Positions 9,107 through 17,168 of a stretch of 64,000 bases of DNA are shown here, in pieces. The position numbers and the translations under genes were made by a program. The stretch comes from an uncultured Pseudodesulfovibrio sp. Lineage in GTDB: Bacteria > Desulfobacterota > Desulfovibrionia > Desulfovibrionales > Desulfovibrionaceae. The stretch lies in NCBI RefSeq assembly GCF_963677845.1, contig NZ_OY782498.1, positions 2,115,518 to 2,179,517 on the forward strand, read 5' to 3'. Position 1 is the first letter of the stretch, and every line of letters begins with the position of its first letter. Under the pieces are notes generated by a model, which saw nothing but the letters and a program-made list of their open reading frames with translations, was not told the origin of the DNA and ran no database searches.

Positions 9107-10168
9107 TTACAGTTGGACAGTATTCAAAACCACGGAAAGAGCCTTGAACCAGAACTCAACATCATCGCCGTGTTGCAAGTCAAGATTCCTGGCACTCTGT
9201 TCAGAAATAAGCGCACACACGTCAGAACCATCCGGTAAGCGCCCCAACACTTCTGAGAGCACAGGAGAATCGGTCACACGAATAACAGTCCCCTTGAATC
9301 GATTCCTCGCACTGCCAACCGGTGTTTTACGGCACGAAATGACGTTGACCAGCGGGGCCTTGACTGTAGCAATGACAGGCGCACCTTTCACGAGCTTCAA
9401 ATTCCGAAGACTGTCTGCGGTAATGACGGCAGAAAGTATCATGCCCGATCTTGTTTCCATCGTCACTTCCGCCATGACCGAATCCTCGACAACACCGACA
9501 ACATGACCGACAAAAGAGTTCCGCGCACTGGTCCGTTTACGCATGACATTATGGGCTGTCCGCACAATGGACTGCATATCACCTGTCGAAAACTGTTGGA
9601 AATTCGCCGTCAAATCGAGCGAAGACTGACCAAGGACTTCCTTAACAATCGTGATGGGGACACCGCTGCGAAGCATCTCCACGGCCCGTGTGTTGCGCAA
9701 AGATTTTGGACAGACATGGTCTTTGGACAACCCGCATTCCTTCCCGCGAGCATAACAGATACGCCGAAAGTACCCAGGGTCAACTTGAAAAAAAGTCCCT
9801 CGCAAGCCACATCCCAACGGCCCTTCAAGAGCTGCCATTACCTCGGTAAACAACTCGTTTGAAAGTGGCACTTCCCGAATTCTTCCTTCCCGTCCCAAAC
9901 GAACAAACGGTCCTTCAGCATCAAAGGCGGTTGTATCATCAAGAGAAAGTATCTCTCCCAAGCGCGCACCCGTATGCCTGAGCATCAAAAAGATAAGCCA
10001 CATACGCTCCCTTGCCTGCACACTGTCCGCACGAACTGCCGCGATCTTCCACTCCTTGAACGCCTGTTCAAAATCACGCATTTCAGACGGTTCCAGATAA
10101 TTCACATGCTCCGACACATTAAAAAAGTCTCGGGGGTAGGCCTTGCTGGATGATTTGACACTGCTCAT
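9107..10168 (-). CDS. tunR: TunR-type regulator: degenerate tyrosine-recombinase domain fused to two TOBE/Mop domains
   Basis: Residues of about 20-200 resemble a tyrosine recombinase/phage integrase catalytic domain (TGARLGE with Arg69; PKSLRNTRAVEMLRSGVPITIVKEVLGQ at 154-181). The active site is broken: the HxxR histidine is Lys155 (Arg158 kept), the LGH histidine is Gln181, and the nucleophilic tyrosine is Phe190. Residues of about 213-280 and 287-350 are two TOBE/Mop-like domains, which bind molybdate or tungstate in ModE and ModC. This architecture is that of TunR, a tungstate-responsive transcription factor family described in sulfate reducers. It is transcribed divergently from a modCAB-like transporter with a 138-bp shared control region, which fits control of oxyanion uptake. 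A dead recombinase used purely for DNA binding is the best reading. Confidence is high for the architecture and good for the family. Confidence 0.85.
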   Translation of the reverse strand: MSSVKSSSKAYPRDFFNVSEHVNYLEPSEMRDFEQAFKEWKIAAVRADSVQARERMWLIFLMLRHTGARLGEILSLDDTTAFDAEGPFVRLGREGRIREVPLSNELFTEVMAALEGPLGCGLRGTFFQVDPGYFRRICYARGKECGLSKDHVCPKSLRNTRAVEMLRSGVPITIVKEVLGQSSLDLTANFQQFSTGDMQSIVRTAHNVMRKRTSARNSFVGHVVGVVEDSVMAEVTMETRSGMILSAVITADSLRNLKLVKGAPVIATVKAPLVNVISCRKTPVGSARNRFKGTVIRVTDSPVLSEVLGRLPDGSDVCALISEQSARNLDLQHGDDVEFWFKALSVVLNTVQL

Positions 10169-10186
10169 TGATGGTATCCCTTAAAG

Positions 10187-10262
10187 AGTCACGTTTTACA
10201 CTGTTCGCGTGACTTGGTTGCCGAATAACAGAACAGAACATAGGAAAATTGTGAACGTGACA
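10187..10262. promoter_or_regulatory. Candidate TunR operator region (three CGTGAC repeats)
   Basis: The divergent tunR-modC spacer has AGTCACG (10187-10193) and CGTGACT (10208-10214) as a 7-bp inverted repeat with a 14-bp gap. A third copy, CGTGACA, stands at 10256-10262 in direct orientation to the second. Such spaced half-sites are plausible for a recombinase-derived binding domain. The link to TunR is by position only. Confidence 0.5.
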
Positions 10263-10306
10263 CAACCCCGCAGGCCACCCCAATGACCGAAAGGATACGA
10301 ACAACC

Positions 10307-10999
10307 ATGAGTCTGACCGTCAATATCCATAAAAAGCTTCCACATTTCGATCTGCAAACCAAATTTTCTTGTGCTGCAGGAGAACTGACAGCCATTGTCG
10401 GTCCTTCAGGAGCAGGAAAAACTACACTTGTCCGCATCATCGCAGGACTTGAAAGGCCCGATGATGGAGCCATCACACTAAATGGGCATACATGGATAGA
10501 TTCAACGACGGGGAGCTTTATTCCCACGTGTAAACGCAAAATAGGATTGGTCTTTCAGGAATACACCCTTTTCCCACACATGACGATTCGACAAAACATC
10601 GCCTTTGGAGCCATTACACCGACATCGGTTGCCCCTTTGATGGATACCTTCGGAATAGGACATCTCAAAGATCAGCGGCCAGCCTCCATCTCGGGCGGAG
10701 AACGCCAGCGTGCAGCCTTTTGTCAGGCACTTGCCAGAGAACCGGATCTACTTCTGCTCGACGAACCATTCTCCGCTCTAGATACGGCCACGCGCACCTT
10801 TCTGTGCTCTCTGCTGTCTGATCTCAAAAAGGACCTCGACATTCCCATTCTTCATGTGACCCACGATCTCAGAGAAGCAGATCACCTTGGAGATAATGTT
10901 ATTGCCGTGGAAAGTGGCCGTATCGCTCCAGACTGGTTCAACCGCCATCAACATGTACCACACGGATCGGCCCAGCTGACCGTCCCCTCATACTCATAA
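10307..10999 (+). CDS. modC: Molybdate/tungstate ABC transporter ATP-binding protein
   Basis: The 230-residue ATPase energises uptake. From the ATG at 10307, Walker A is GPSGAGKTT (32-40), the Q-loop is VFQEYTLFPH (82-91), the signature is SISGGERQR (127-135), Walker B is LLLLDEPFSAL (148-158) and the switch histidine is in HVTHD. It lacks the C-terminal TOBE domain found in long ModC proteins; the TOBE domains are in the neighbouring regulator. I prefer the ATG at 10307 (AAAGGA 11 nt upstream) to one at 10283 that has no ribosome site. Gene order here is C-A-B. Substrate specificity (molybdate versus tungstate) cannot be read from the sequence, but the context supports a group-6 oxyanion. 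Confidence 0.85.
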   Translation: MSLTVNIHKKLPHFDLQTKFSCAAGELTAIVGPSGAGKTTLVRIIAGLERPDDGAITLNGHTWIDSTTGSFIPTCKRKIGLVFQEYTLFPHMTIRQNIAFGAITPTSVAPLMDTFGIGHLKDQRPASISGGERQRAAFCQALAREPDLLLLDEPFSALDTATRTFLCSLLSDLKKDLDIPILHVTHDLREADHLGDNVIAVESGRIAPDWFNRHQHVPHGSAQLTVPSYS

Positions 11000-11010
11000 A
11001 AGGAATGCAT

Positions 11011-11733
11011 ATGCGCTCAACTCGCACTCTCATCATCACGACTTTTCTTATCCTCTGCATGGCCACCGTTGCGTCGGCAGAAAACGCTGTCCTCGCATCC
11101 GGTGCAGGCTACAAGAAAATGGTCAACGCCCTGAACACAGCCTACACGAAAAACACCGGACAAACCGTGGACCTCCTCTTCGGCAACATGGCCCGCGTGA
11201 CTACTCTGGCAAAAAAGAGCGGCAACGTGGACATCGTCCTTGGTGACGCATCTTTCCTGAAAAAGGCACAACTCACTTTTTCACAAAAACAAAAACTGGG
11301 GCATGGAAAACTGGTTCTCGCATTTGCCAAGAACCGCCCATATTCTTCGATTGCTGACTTGGACAAGGCCGGTCGCATCGCCCTGCCTGACACACACAAA
11401 GCCATTTATGGAAAGGCTGCAAGGGAATTTCTTGAGTCTAACGGCAACCTTCCCGGCATTAAACCACGATTGCTGGAAGTCTCCACCATTCCTCAAGTCT
11501 TCTCCTATTTGACGACCAATGAAGTGGACATGGGCTTCCTGAACCTCACACACGCACTGAACGTGGCCGACAAACTTGGCGGCTATGTCATAGTTGATCA
11601 AAAAGGATACTCTCCCATCGTGATTCTCGCTGCCCTGCTCAAAGACAGTCGGCATATAAAACAGGCCAAAGATTTTCTCCGTTTCCTCAAAACGCCCGAA
11701 GCCCAAACCATTTTGCGAGAAAACGGGCTGTAG
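11011..11733 (+). CDS. modA: Periplasmic molybdate/tungstate-binding protein (ModA-like)
   Basis: A solute-binding lipid-free periplasmic protein of about 240 residues. It has an Arg-containing N terminus and a hydrophobic signal peptide (TLIITTFLILCMATVASA). The mature part begins with the ModA-like ASGAGYKKMVNALNTAYTKNTGQ pattern, followed by GNMARVTTLAKKSGNVDIVLGDASFL, which corresponds to the anion-contacting strand and helix region. It is ModA-like rather than TupA-like, since the TTTS motif of TupA is absent. Two ATGs are possible (11005 and 11011). AAAGGA abuts the first, so the second, with 6-nt spacing, is better. It lies just after modC and 5 nt before modB. Confidence 0.82.
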   Translation: MRSTRTLIITTFLILCMATVASAENAVLASGAGYKKMVNALNTAYTKNTGQTVDLLFGNMARVTTLAKKSGNVDIVLGDASFLKKAQLTFSQKQKLGHGKLVLAFAKNRPYSSIADLDKAGRIALPDTHKAIYGKAAREFLESNGNLPGIKPRLLEVSTIPQVFSYLTTNEVDMGFLNLTHALNVADKLGGYVIVDQKGYSPIVILAALLKDSRHIKQAKDFLRFLKTPEAQTILRENGL

Positions 11734-11738
11734 ACCGC

Positions 11739-12407
11739 ATGAACTTCCTTGATATTCTGGCACAACCGGAAACCACCGGACCACTCGTCCTCACTCTCAA
11801 GGTGCTGGCAGTATCCGGTTTGCTCCATTTGGTGAGCAGTATCCTACTCGGCTATTATCTGACCTCAGGGAAAAGCACGATGCGTTCAGTGGTGGACTTT
11901 CTGGTCACCTTGCCGTTAGTCTTTCCGCCCATAGCCACAGGTTTCATTCTGCTCATGCTGCTCGGCAGAGCCGGGCTCATCGGGCAGGTCCTGCCAGTGG
12001 ATATCGTGTTCAGCTTTCCGGGCGTGGTCATCGCCGCGTTTGTGGCCGGACTTCCATTGGTGGTCAAACCCGTGGAAGCCGCACTTCGGGGCAATGTCAA
12101 ACAGCTGGCCGAAGCCTCTCGGGTGCTTGGCAAGAGCGAATGGCAAACCTTCTGGTTCGTGTTGTTGCCCAACGTCAAACGCAATGTCGCCTCAGGTTGG
12201 TTTCTGGCTCTGGGACGCTCTCTTGGAGAGGTGGGCATCACGCTGATGCTCGGCGGCAACATCATCGGCAGGACCAACACCCTGTCCCTTGAGATTTATA
12301 ACGCCGTATTCAACGGCGAATTCGAGCGGGCACTGGTCCTGTCCGCTATCATCGGCATATTCTCACTGACCATATTCATCGCACTCAAAAAACTTTCCGC
12401 TGTCTAG
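11739..12407 (+). CDS. modB: Molybdate/tungstate ABC transporter permease (ModB-like)
   Basis: The 222-residue integral membrane protein has about five to six hydrophobic helices. It carries the binding-protein-dependent transport EAA loop (VEAALRGNVKQLAEASRVLGKSEWQTFWFVLLPNVKRNV, about residues 107-147), which docks onto the ATPase. The segment TLPLVFPPIATGFILLMLLGRAGLIG is typical of ModB, and GRSLGEVGITLMLGGNI matches the conserved ModB C-terminal loop. It completes the CAB transporter and ends 8 nt before the DUF364 gene, so all four are probably one operon. Confidence 0.88.
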   Translation: MNFLDILAQPETTGPLVLTLKVLAVSGLLHLVSSILLGYYLTSGKSTMRSVVDFLVTLPLVFPPIATGFILLMLLGRAGLIGQVLPVDIVFSFPGVVIAAFVAGLPLVVKPVEAALRGNVKQLAEASRVLGKSEWQTFWFVLLPNVKRNVASGWFLALGRSLGEVGITLMLGGNIIGRTNTLSLEIYNAVFNGEFERALVLSAIIGIFSLTIFIALKKLSAV

Positions 12408-12415
12408 GAGCACAT

Positions 12416-13141
12416 ATGAAAACCACATTGGAAACCGTCCGCGACAAGGCCCTTGTTCTCTGGGGCAAAGAAGATATCCTTAACGAAAGCATCACGGTTT
12501 CAGCCGGTCCCCTGACCGTCGAGGAAGCTATTGGCACCCCTGAAGAAAACGACTTTCCCATTCAGCAGGGTAAAGAAAAATTGATGGAGGCCGTATTTCG
12601 CGGAGAACGCGGGCAGGCTTTTACAGATAACTACGGCAACTACACCGGCACCTTGAGCGATGTAGCCGCCTTGACGCTGGACAACAACTTCAACCGTGCC
12701 GTGTTTGTCGCCACACTCAATGCCGTTTCCCGCTCGCTCGGCCTGGCAAAAGGCACAGTTCATTGCAAGGATTGCGGCCCCAAGGACTGTTCGAAAAAGA
12801 TATTTGATCACATCAAGGGAAATTACGGAAAATGCCGCATCACCATCATCGGATTTCAGCCAGCACTGGCCGAAGCACTCAATAAGGAAACCGAAGTACG
12901 GCTCATTGACCTCGACCCGGACAATATCGGAGAGACAAAACGCGGAGTGCTTGTAGAAGGAGGCGAAGCCACGGCAGAAGCGATTGACTGGTGCGATCTA
13001 TTGCTTGTCACCGGCACCACGCTTGCCAACAGCACCATTGATTTGTTCCTGACCAAAAAACCGGTGCTTTTCTATGGCACCACCATCTCCGGCGGGGCCG
13101 CTCTCATGGAGTGGGACCGATTCTGTCCGCAGAGCTCCTAA
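12416..13141 (+). CDS. DUF364-type putative metal-chelation protein
   Basis: The 241-residue cytosolic protein has the two-part layout of DUF4213/DUF364 proteins, a family proposed to chelate heavy metals. There is an N-terminal part (about 1-105) and a Rossmann-like C-terminal part with RITIIGFQPALAEAL, LIDLDPDNIG and LLLVTGTTLANSTIDLFL. Between them lies a cysteine cluster, Cys117, Cys120 and Cys125 (HCKDCGPKDCSKK), and the protein ends near FCPQSS. It follows modB by 8 nt, so it is likely co-transcribed and may handle the imported metal or regulate uptake. The biochemical role is not known to me. It converges on the phosphatase gene with only 9 bp between them. Confidence 0.72.
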   Translation: MKTTLETVRDKALVLWGKEDILNESITVSAGPLTVEEAIGTPEENDFPIQQGKEKLMEAVFRGERGQAFTDNYGNYTGTLSDVAALTLDNNFNRAVFVATLNAVSRSLGLAKGTVHCKDCGPKDCSKKIFDHIKGNYGKCRITIIGFQPALAEALNKETEVRLIDLDPDNIGETKRGVLVEGGEATAEAIDWCDLLLVTGTTLANSTIDLFLTKKPVLFYGTTISGGAALMEWDRFCPQSS

Positions 13142-13150
13142 GAAGTCGAT

Positions 13151-13753
13151 TCAAAAAAAAGATGACAAATCGTCAGGGGAAACGTTGTCCGCAACCAACT
13201 CCAACCCATTATTCCCTGACCGAAACAATACGCAATGCGCATAGTCGGGTTTGAAATGAAACAGGTCATCCAAAGGGTGACCTGTTACCCGACAAAGCAC
13301 TGATCGAAGAACTCCTGCGTGCGTCACGGCCAAGACAGGACTCGCGCCGTGCGCCAGTTCTTCTAGGGCAATCATAGCCCGGTCAGCCACATCCGAAAAG
13401 CTTTCACCGGACGGAGCGCAAAATGAACCAAATCGATCACCGCGTTCAGCATACTTCGCAAAATATTCTCGACGGATCTGATCAAAAGGAAGACCATCCC
13501 ATATCCCCATATCGATTTCATCCAGCGCAGGGATGGTGTCCACCGACATACCCAACTTCTGAGACAGTGGACCGATAGTATCCAAAGCCCGCTGCGCCGG
13601 ACTCGCACAAAGTCGTTTGAACCCTATATCACACACTGAATCGACAAGAGATTCTGCCTGCTCGCGTCCGACATCTGACAACGGCAACGGAGTTCTTCCA
13701 ATACATCGCCCCTTGGAATCTTCTTTCTGCGCATGGCGCATCAATACGATCAT
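13151..13753 (-). CDS. Histidine phosphatase (phosphoglycerate mutase-like)
   Basis: The 200-residue protein belongs to the branch-1 histidine phosphatases. The catalytic motif is MRHAQ (residues 5-9; His7 would be phosphorylated), with a basic pocket at SPAQRALDT, an acid residue in GIWDG, and a second catalytic histidine in THAG (about 145-148). It overlaps the NTP transferase-HD gene by 4 nt and is the last gene of the molybdenum hydroxylase maturation operon. By analogy with CobC/GpmB-like enzymes it could remove a phosphate from a nucleotide or cofactor intermediate. The substrate is unknown. The 3' end (GAC GAT TTG TCA TC then eight Ts on the minus strand) could double as a weak terminator. 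Confidence 0.8.
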   Translation of the reverse strand: MIVLMRHAQKEDSKGRCIGRTPLPLSDVGREQAESLVDSVCDIGFKRLCASPAQRALDTIGPLSQKLGMSVDTIPALDEIDMGIWDGLPFDQIRREYFAKYAERGDRFGSFCAPSGESFSDVADRAMIALEELAHGASPVLAVTHAGVLRSVLCRVTGHPLDDLFHFKPDYAHCVLFRSGNNGLELVADNVSPDDLSSFF

Positions 13754-14874
13754 GCCAAAACCTCCTGCGCCAACTGCTCGGCGTAAACACCCATTTCCCG
13801 ATCAAAACGGGCCATGATATCCGTAGCTCGTTCCAATCGGCCAAGTATGGCCTCTTCCACGCCCGGTTCGTGGCGATATTGCTCTATCTTGTTCATGTAA
13901 CGGACTTTGAGGGGAACAGGTTTCTCTCCGCACACCAATTTATCCGCAAGGAACACAACTTCTTTTTCCGTAATCGGTTCCTCCGATGGAAGCAACAAAT
14001 CGAAATGTTCCAAGGCAATATCCGCAGCAACATGAAAACCATGCGCATGCAGCCGCTCGGCTCCCACTATCTCATGCCGCTTGGTTCCCTTGCCGATATC
14101 ATGAGTCAAAGCCGCCCCCCGAACCAGTGCGACATCAAGGCCATTGCCGTTGCGCTGAAAGTTCAACCGCTTGCACAGGGCTTCGGCCACACGCGATACA
14201 GCCTGACAATGCCGGACTATATTCGAAGGAACAGAATACATTTCCCACAACTGACAGCACTCTTCATGGCTCGGATACGGGGAATCTACCAAAGATTGGG
14301 CCAACGTATAATCTGCCGGATAATCCAAATCGTGCACAGTTCCAAAATCAGCCACGTCCAAATCGCGCGCCCCGGTTTCATTTTGATCCAACACGGTCCG
14401 CAATCCTCCTGTTCCATCGTGGCTCACAATTGCAGGAATCAAATCACGGCTGATCAACGGTGGATGACCTCGTTCTCCCATAAAACGAGGATACAAAATG
14501 GAGGGAGAGGCCTGTTCAAATTCATCAATGAGACGGCCAACAGTTTCCAAACGGACCAACGGAATATCTACCGGAAGCATAAAAAACGCCGAAAAATCAT
14601 CTCCCAAGGCCTGAACGCCTGTCAGCACCGAGGAGTACATTCCCTGCTCAAAATCAGCATTATGCACCGCAATAGCACCGGCCTGCTGTGCGGCCTCGGC
14701 CACTTCTCCGCTCCGTCTTCCCGTGACCACAATAACTTGCTCAACACCATTTTCTCGGAATACATCAACGCACCGAGACAACACTGTTCCGTCTCCCAAC
14801 GGTAACAGGGGCTTGAAATCACCCATACGGGAAGAAAGACCAGCCGCCGGTATTATTGCGGCCAGGGCTTTCAT
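13750..14874 (-). CDS. MobA/MocA-like NTP transferase fused to an HD phosphohydrolase domain
   Basis: Residues 1-200 are a nucleotidyltransferase of the MobA/MocA kind, with AIIPAAGLSSRMG and KPLL (6-24), an MLPVDIPLV metal-site strand, and RGHPPLI. MocA-type enzymes attach CMP or GMP to molybdopterin for insertion into hydroxylases. Residues of about 215-330 are an HD domain (VRHCQAVSRVAEAL; THDIGKGTKRHEIVG), a metal-dependent phosphohydrolase. I recognise the architecture as that of the DVU_1551 family of Desulfovibrio. The start at 14874 overlaps the xdhC stop as ATGA; a longer frame to 14910 would overlap xdhC more and lacks a better signal. Position in the operon supports a role in making or recycling the Mo cofactor of the aldehyde oxidoreductase. 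Having hydrolase and transferase in one chain is unusual. Confidence 0.82.
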   Translation of the reverse strand: MKALAAIIPAAGLSSRMGDFKPLLPLGDGTVLSRCVDVFRENGVEQVIVVTGRRSGEVAEAAQQAGAIAVHNADFEQGMYSSVLTGVQALGDDFSAFFMLPVDIPLVRLETVGRLIDEFEQASPSILYPRFMGERGHPPLISRDLIPAIVSHDGTGGLRTVLDQNETGARDLDVADFGTVHDLDYPADYTLAQSLVDSPYPSHEECCQLWEMYSVPSNIVRHCQAVSRVAEALCKRLNFQRNGNGLDVALVRGAALTHDIGKGTKRHEIVGAERLHAHGFHVAADIALEHFDLLLPSEEPITEKEVVFLADKLVCGEKPVPLKVRYMNKIEQYRHEPGVEEAILGRLERATDIMARFDREMGVYAEQLAQEVLA

Positions 14875-15857
14875 GCGACCCCCGAACGCACCTGAATCAG
14901 TTCGCCACAAATGGAAACAGCTATCTCCTCAGGTGTCTGCGCACCGATCGTCAGTCCAATAGGACAATGACAACGATCAATATCCTTCTGCGTGAACCCA
15001 TCAGCCAGCAGGGAATCGTAAATCTTATCGCGTTTCTTCTTGCTCCCGATCATGCCCACGTATCGGGCCTTGGTCCGCAGTACTTCGGCCAACACATTAC
15101 GATCGTGCAAATGCCCTCTGGTCACAATGATGACGAATGAATTTTCATCCATATTCAGACCGTCGCAGCATCCGGCAAAAGAAGGCAAAACAACCACTTC
15201 ATCGGCCTCCGGAAAACGGGCTTCATTGGCAAAATCCTCCCGGTCATCAAGGACCACTGTCCTGAATCCAATCATGGACGCCGTGCGGGCTGTAAACAGG
15301 GAGACATGTCCTGCCCCAAAAATATAAAGAGATGCTGGAGGAATAAACGGCTCAGTTAGTTCCATGCCGTTCGAATTCTTTTCAAAAACAGGCGTATCAC
15401 CATCGGCTTGCTCTTTAAGGACCTGATGCTCCACAGCACAAAAATCGGTAGTCCCCTCAAATTTCGAAGCGAGAGAAGACCGCACGCCACGCCGCAACAA
15501 TTCGTTTACTTCAAGGTATGCCTGAGCACACGGGCCACTCGGTTCAACAACTTCAAGCAACACGCTCAGACCTCCACCGCAAATCATGTCCGAATTGGCA
15601 GCGAGTTCCTGTGTCATATCGACAAACGTCAGACTGACCCTACCATCTCCGGTGTCGATCATGGCCCGACCATCCTTGCAGGCCTTGGCCTCCACCAATC
15701 CACCACCCACGGTGCCGAGGATGGACCCGTCACCGCGCACAGCCATTTTTGCCCCGGACGAACGAGGTGTGGACCCGGAGCTTTCCACCACCGTTGCCAT
15801 GACAAAAGTTTCATCCTGTCCAATAAGTTCACATATGGAACGCACAAAAGCTTTCAT
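14871..15857 (-). CDS. xdhC: XdhC/CoxI-family molybdenum hydroxylase maturation factor
   Basis: The 328-residue protein matches XdhC, which binds molybdopterin and helps load sulfurated Mo cofactor into xanthine dehydrogenase-type enzymes. The N-terminal XdhC/CoxI domain (about 1-100) has ATVVESSGSTPRSSGAKMAV, GTVGGGLVEAKA and CGGG. The C-terminal Rossmann domain (about 180-320) has YIFGAGHVSLFTARTASMIGF and MIGSKKKRDK. It lies 3 nt after the CoA ligase gene and overlaps the next gene by 4 nt. The partner enzyme is evidently the aldehyde oxidoreductase upstream in the same block. Confidence 0.88.
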   Translation of the reverse strand: MKAFVRSICELIGQDETFVMATVVESSGSTPRSSGAKMAVRGDGSILGTVGGGLVEAKACKDGRAMIDTGDGRVSLTFVDMTQELAANSDMICGGGLSVLLEVVEPSGPCAQAYLEVNELLRRGVRSSLASKFEGTTDFCAVEHQVLKEQADGDTPVFEKNSNGMELTEPFIPPASLYIFGAGHVSLFTARTASMIGFRTVVLDDREDFANEARFPEADEVVVLPSFAGCCDGLNMDENSFVIIVTRGHLHDRNVLAEVLRTKARYVGMIGSKKKRDKIYDSLLADGFTQKDIDRCHCPIGLTIGAQTPEEIAVSICGELIQVRSGVA

Positions 15858-15860
15858 GAT

Positions 15861-17168
15861 TCAATTCTCCAGTTCTCTCAGTATGGATCGTTTTCCCAGT
15901 CCCGGAATAGCCGGGGTCCCATCGTCTTTGATTATAACATCCAACGAGAGCAGTCCCTCTTCAATCCCCTGCTCAACGACCGGCATGGAGCCAAGGGCTG
16001 TGCGTATCAAATCGGGCAATGCGGTTTGATCCCCGCACGCCACAACACGCAATTGCCCATCTACACACCATGCACCAAAATCTTCCAGCCCCGGCACTCC
16101 GTATAGAACTTCATTCAATTCCCGCAGAGTCAACCGACCTGAACCAACAGATAATCCGTCTTCCTTTCGAAATACCTGTGTATCAAGTCGGCGCAAAGGA
16201 CTTTTACATTCACACCTGTCAGGGAGGATTCTCCCCATGTCGCCGGTCCGGTAGCGAATAAGCGGCATCCCGTAACGAAGCGGCGTAGAAACAACCATCT
16301 CGCCAAATTCTCCGTCTGACAACAACGTACCTGTATCCGGGTCAACGATTTCCATAAATACGTCGGTTTCCCGCAGATGCATTCCTGAATGAGGGAAGCA
16401 CTCCACTGCCCCACCAAGGCCCGTCTCAATCATGCCCCAATGACGCAACACAGAACATCCAAAAATACGTTCGACATTGTGCACCACAGCATTTGGAGCC
16501 GCATCCCAACATAAAAGAACTGACTGAATTTTACCCGAAGGCAACCCGCGCTTTTCCCATGCACTGGCAAACATGTTCACATGGGCCGATGATCCGACAA
16601 TACACTGGGCGTCTTCCTTGAGATATTGATCGAGCGCAATATTAACATTCTGCATCACTCCATGCGTAACGGCTCGCGCCCCGGTCCGATCAAGTGCATC
16701 GACCAAGAGACGACCTACTCCCCCGGGTCTTTCTCCCGGCATAAGTACGAGTGCGGTCTGGCCTGACTCAACCAAATTGGTCATCCCCCAACTGAAATAA
16801 TCAACTGTGGCCTCAAGGTCATCAGCCGTATGAAAAATTCGCTTGGGTTGTCCCGTAGTACCGGACGTAGTCAACGTCACCACCCGTGCAATCTCGTCCT
16901 GTGACACGCATAAAAGTTGCTCGCCACCGCTACGAATATCTTCGGGCGTCATCATGGGCAAACGAGAATACGCCTCCGCAGACTGTATGGCCGAAGCTTC
17001 AACGCCCCCAAGATGGCGCGCATAAAACGGACTGTTGTCCTGAGCATGGGCCACTGTGTCACGCAATTGGGCAAGCTGCCACTGGCGAACATCACGGACA
17101 GTTGGCGGCACGGCTCCCTGCCACCCCATACGGCGAATAAGCCATTGATCAAGCGCTGGCAGGCCCAT
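15861..17168 (-). CDS. AMP-dependent CoA ligase/adenylate-forming enzyme (phenylacetate-CoA ligase-like)
   Basis: The 435-residue protein resembles the PaaK group of adenylate-forming enzymes. It has TLTTSGTTGQPKRIFHT (P-loop-like motif near residues 110-126), a WGMIETGLGG acid-binding motif and YRTGDMGRI with the hinge aspartate. These activate a carboxylate as an acyl-AMP. It matches what I know as the DVU_1553 family, found only in this molybdenum hydroxylase gene block. It overlaps the radical SAM gene by 20 nt. The acceptor could be CoA or a cofactor; the C terminus is shorter than in classic ligases. A substrate cannot be named, but the tight operon implies a modification step for an aldehyde- or acid-linked pathway. 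Confidence 0.82.
   Translation of the reverse strand: MGLPALDQWLIRRMGWQGAVPPTVRDVRQWQLAQLRDTVAHAQDNSPFYARHLGGVEASAIQSAEAYSRLPMMTPEDIRSGGEQLLCVSQDEIARVVTLTTSGTTGQPKRIFHTADDLEATVDYFSWGMTNLVESGQTALVLMPGERPGGVGRLLVDALDRTGARAVTHGVMQNVNIALDQYLKEDAQCIVGSSAHVNMFASAWEKRGLPSGKIQSVLLCWDAAPNAVVHNVERIFGCSVLRHWGMIETGLGGAVECFPHSGMHLRETDVFMEIVDPDTGTLLSDGEFGEMVVSTPLRYGMPLIRYRTGDMGRILPDRCECKSPLRRLDTQVFRKEDGLSVGSGRLTLRELNEVLYGVPGLEDFGAWCVDGQLRVVACGDQTALPDLIRTALGSMPVVEQGIEEGLLSLDVIIKDDGTPAIPGLGKRSILRELEN

Noticed and set aside
9107-10168. Active phage integrase or mobile element
   Set aside because: Catalytic Tyr and His are replaced, two TOBE domains are attached and no attachment site or element ends are visible; a regulator fits better.
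13141-13151. Strong terminator between DUF364 and the phosphatase
   Set aside because: The only candidate stem has a mismatch and lies in the coding end; I mention it in the phosphatase entry only.
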